Shown in pieces: positions 63,495 to 64,000 of a DNA stretch of 64,000 nucleotides. Source of the DNA: Marinobacter iranensis (GTDB lineage: Bacteria; Pseudomonadota; Gammaproteobacteria; Pseudomonadales; Oleiphilaceae). The translations under genes and the position numbers were made by a program. The stretch lies in contig NZ_JANCMW010000002.1 of the NCBI RefSeq assembly GCF_029207565.1, positions 62,001 to 126,000 on the forward strand, given 5' to 3'. The notes under the pieces were generated by a model, which saw only the letters and a list, made by a program, of their open reading frames with translations, was not told the origin of the DNA and ran no database searches. Positions within the stretch are counted from its first letter, which is position 1, and every line of letters begins with the position of its first letter.

Positions 63495-64000
63495 TTACTC
63501 TTCGTTCCTGTCCCATTCCGGTGGTTTCCACAGGTGCTTCAAACGGGACAGCGGCGAGCCAGGTCTGGCCATGGCCCGGAACAGGTCCACGTATTCGTGG
63601 GTCCACAGTACCAGCAGGTTGTTGGAGCGCACCGGTCGGGTAATGCCGTATTCCGGCGGGGCCTGTTCATCCTCCGCCACGAAGGTGCCGAACAGCCGGT
63701 CCCAGATGATCAGTGTACCGCCATAGTTGCGGTCGATATAGCCGGGGTTGCGGCCATGGTGGACCCGGTGGTGGCTGGGGGTATTGAACACCCCTTCCAA
63801 CCAGGGAGGCAGTTTGCCGATAACGGTGGTGTGGATAAAGAACTGGTAGACCAACGACAGCGCGTAGGCAATGCCGATCCACACCGGGTTGAACCCGATC
63901 AACGCCAGGGGCACGTAGAACAGCCACATGCCGTTGAAAATGTTGGTGGCGTTCTGGCGCATGGCGGTGGAGAAATTCATGCGTTCCGAGGAATGGTGCA
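63495..64000 (-). CDS. Sterol desaturase / fatty-acid hydroxylase-family protein, C-terminal part (runs off the window)
   Basis: The reading frame continues past the window end on the minus strand; the visible part encodes HHSSERMNFSTAMRQN and what follows. The HHSSE and TPSHHRVHHGRNP histidine clusters are di-iron ligands of the integral-membrane fatty-acid hydroxylase family. Two or three hydrophobic helices follow the first cluster, then a soluble tail. A Met within the frame at 63980 is internal and not the start. Members add hydroxyl groups to sterols, carotenoids or lipids; the substrate is unknown. Confidence 0.84.
   Translation of the reverse strand, partial: HHSSERMNFSTAMRQNATNIFNGMWLFYVPLALIGFNPVWIGIAYALSLVYQFFIHTTVIGKLPPWLEGVFNTPSHHRVHHGRNPGYIDRNYGGTLIIWDRLFGTFVAEDEQAPPEYGITRPVRSNNLLVLWTHEYVDLFRAMARPGSPLSRLKHLWKPPEWDRNEE

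Overview
The window looks like the chromosome of an aerobic, hydrocarbon- or lipid-using marine gammaproteobacterium, most likely Marinobacter or a close relative. This is inferred from remembered protein similarity and gene order. Coding density is high and the DNA is GC-rich. Several blocks match Pseudomonas order: rubredoxin/rubredoxin reductase near hpt and ubiC; engB / cytochrome c4 / dsbA / EEP nuclease; rpmB-rpmG-radC / coaBC-dut-algC-argB; prkB and the OsmC gene (yhfA-like) beside vfr. There is no rRNA, tRNA, CRISPR array, IS transposase or prophage.

Layout. 0-9.4 kb: the end of ubiC, hpt, the rubredoxin pair, tesB, a c-di-GMP cluster (diguanylate cyclase, flavodoxin, 7TM-EAL phosphodiesterase) and a Pit phosphate transporter. 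9.4-16.4 kb: an orphan small protein, PLP aspartate decarboxylase panP, a DUF503 protein, a TetR-aidB operon, a SutA-like small protein and an orphan lipase foldase. 16.4-21.6 kb: hemB, ppk, a DUF945 protein and coaD. 21.9-26.7 kb: a GMC alcohol oxidase, a Tat-signal partner and a coniferyl-type aldehyde dehydrogenase, with a divergent TetR regulator over a perfect 16-bp palindrome. 26.9-31.4 kb: a gluconate regulon (TRAP dctPQM, gntK, gntR) behind a promoter overlapped by a GntR-type operator. 31.4-38.1 kb: engB, cytochrome c4, dsbA, an EEP phosphatase, an AT-rich island with an orphan DctP protein behind a sigma-54-like promoter, a porin and a TauE/SafE permease. 38.1-50.0 kb: ribosomal proteins L33 and L28, radC, coaBC, dut, a long membrane-anchored AlgC, argB, an unknown exported protein, argE, argA and a lipoprotein peptidase. 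50.2-58.1 kb: a 1249-aa PilZ-DUF1631-GGDEF-EAL protein with degenerate motifs, prkB, pirin, speD, an OsmC protein and vfr. 58.1-64.0 kb: an epoxide-hydrolase-like protein, an SDR-modABC operon, a lysophospholipase and the end of a sterol-desaturase-like protein.

The most unusual signal is a family of five intergenic palindromic elements (9753-9863, 12115-12227, 21656-21846, 24222-24325, 47507-47617). Each has two arms of 26-29 nt that match each other almost perfectly (28 of 28 in three copies) but differ completely between loci. The arms enclose a 52-135 nt loop built from shared modules (a GCCATGGATGGC mini-hairpin and a GACGTATTCACGG-type tail). Every copy sits 14-61 nt after a stop codon. 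None has a U-tract or a nearby transposase. I know of no named family with shared loops and locus-private arms.

Together the genes suggest terminal oxidation of alcohols and aldehydes (GMC oxidase and ALDH, with rubredoxin electron transfer), acyl-CoA handling (tesB, aidB), gluconate uptake by TRAP instead of GntP permeases, and extensive c-di-GMP and cAMP-type (Vfr) regulation around housekeeping synthesis of haem, CoA, arginine, spermidine and the molybdate supply.
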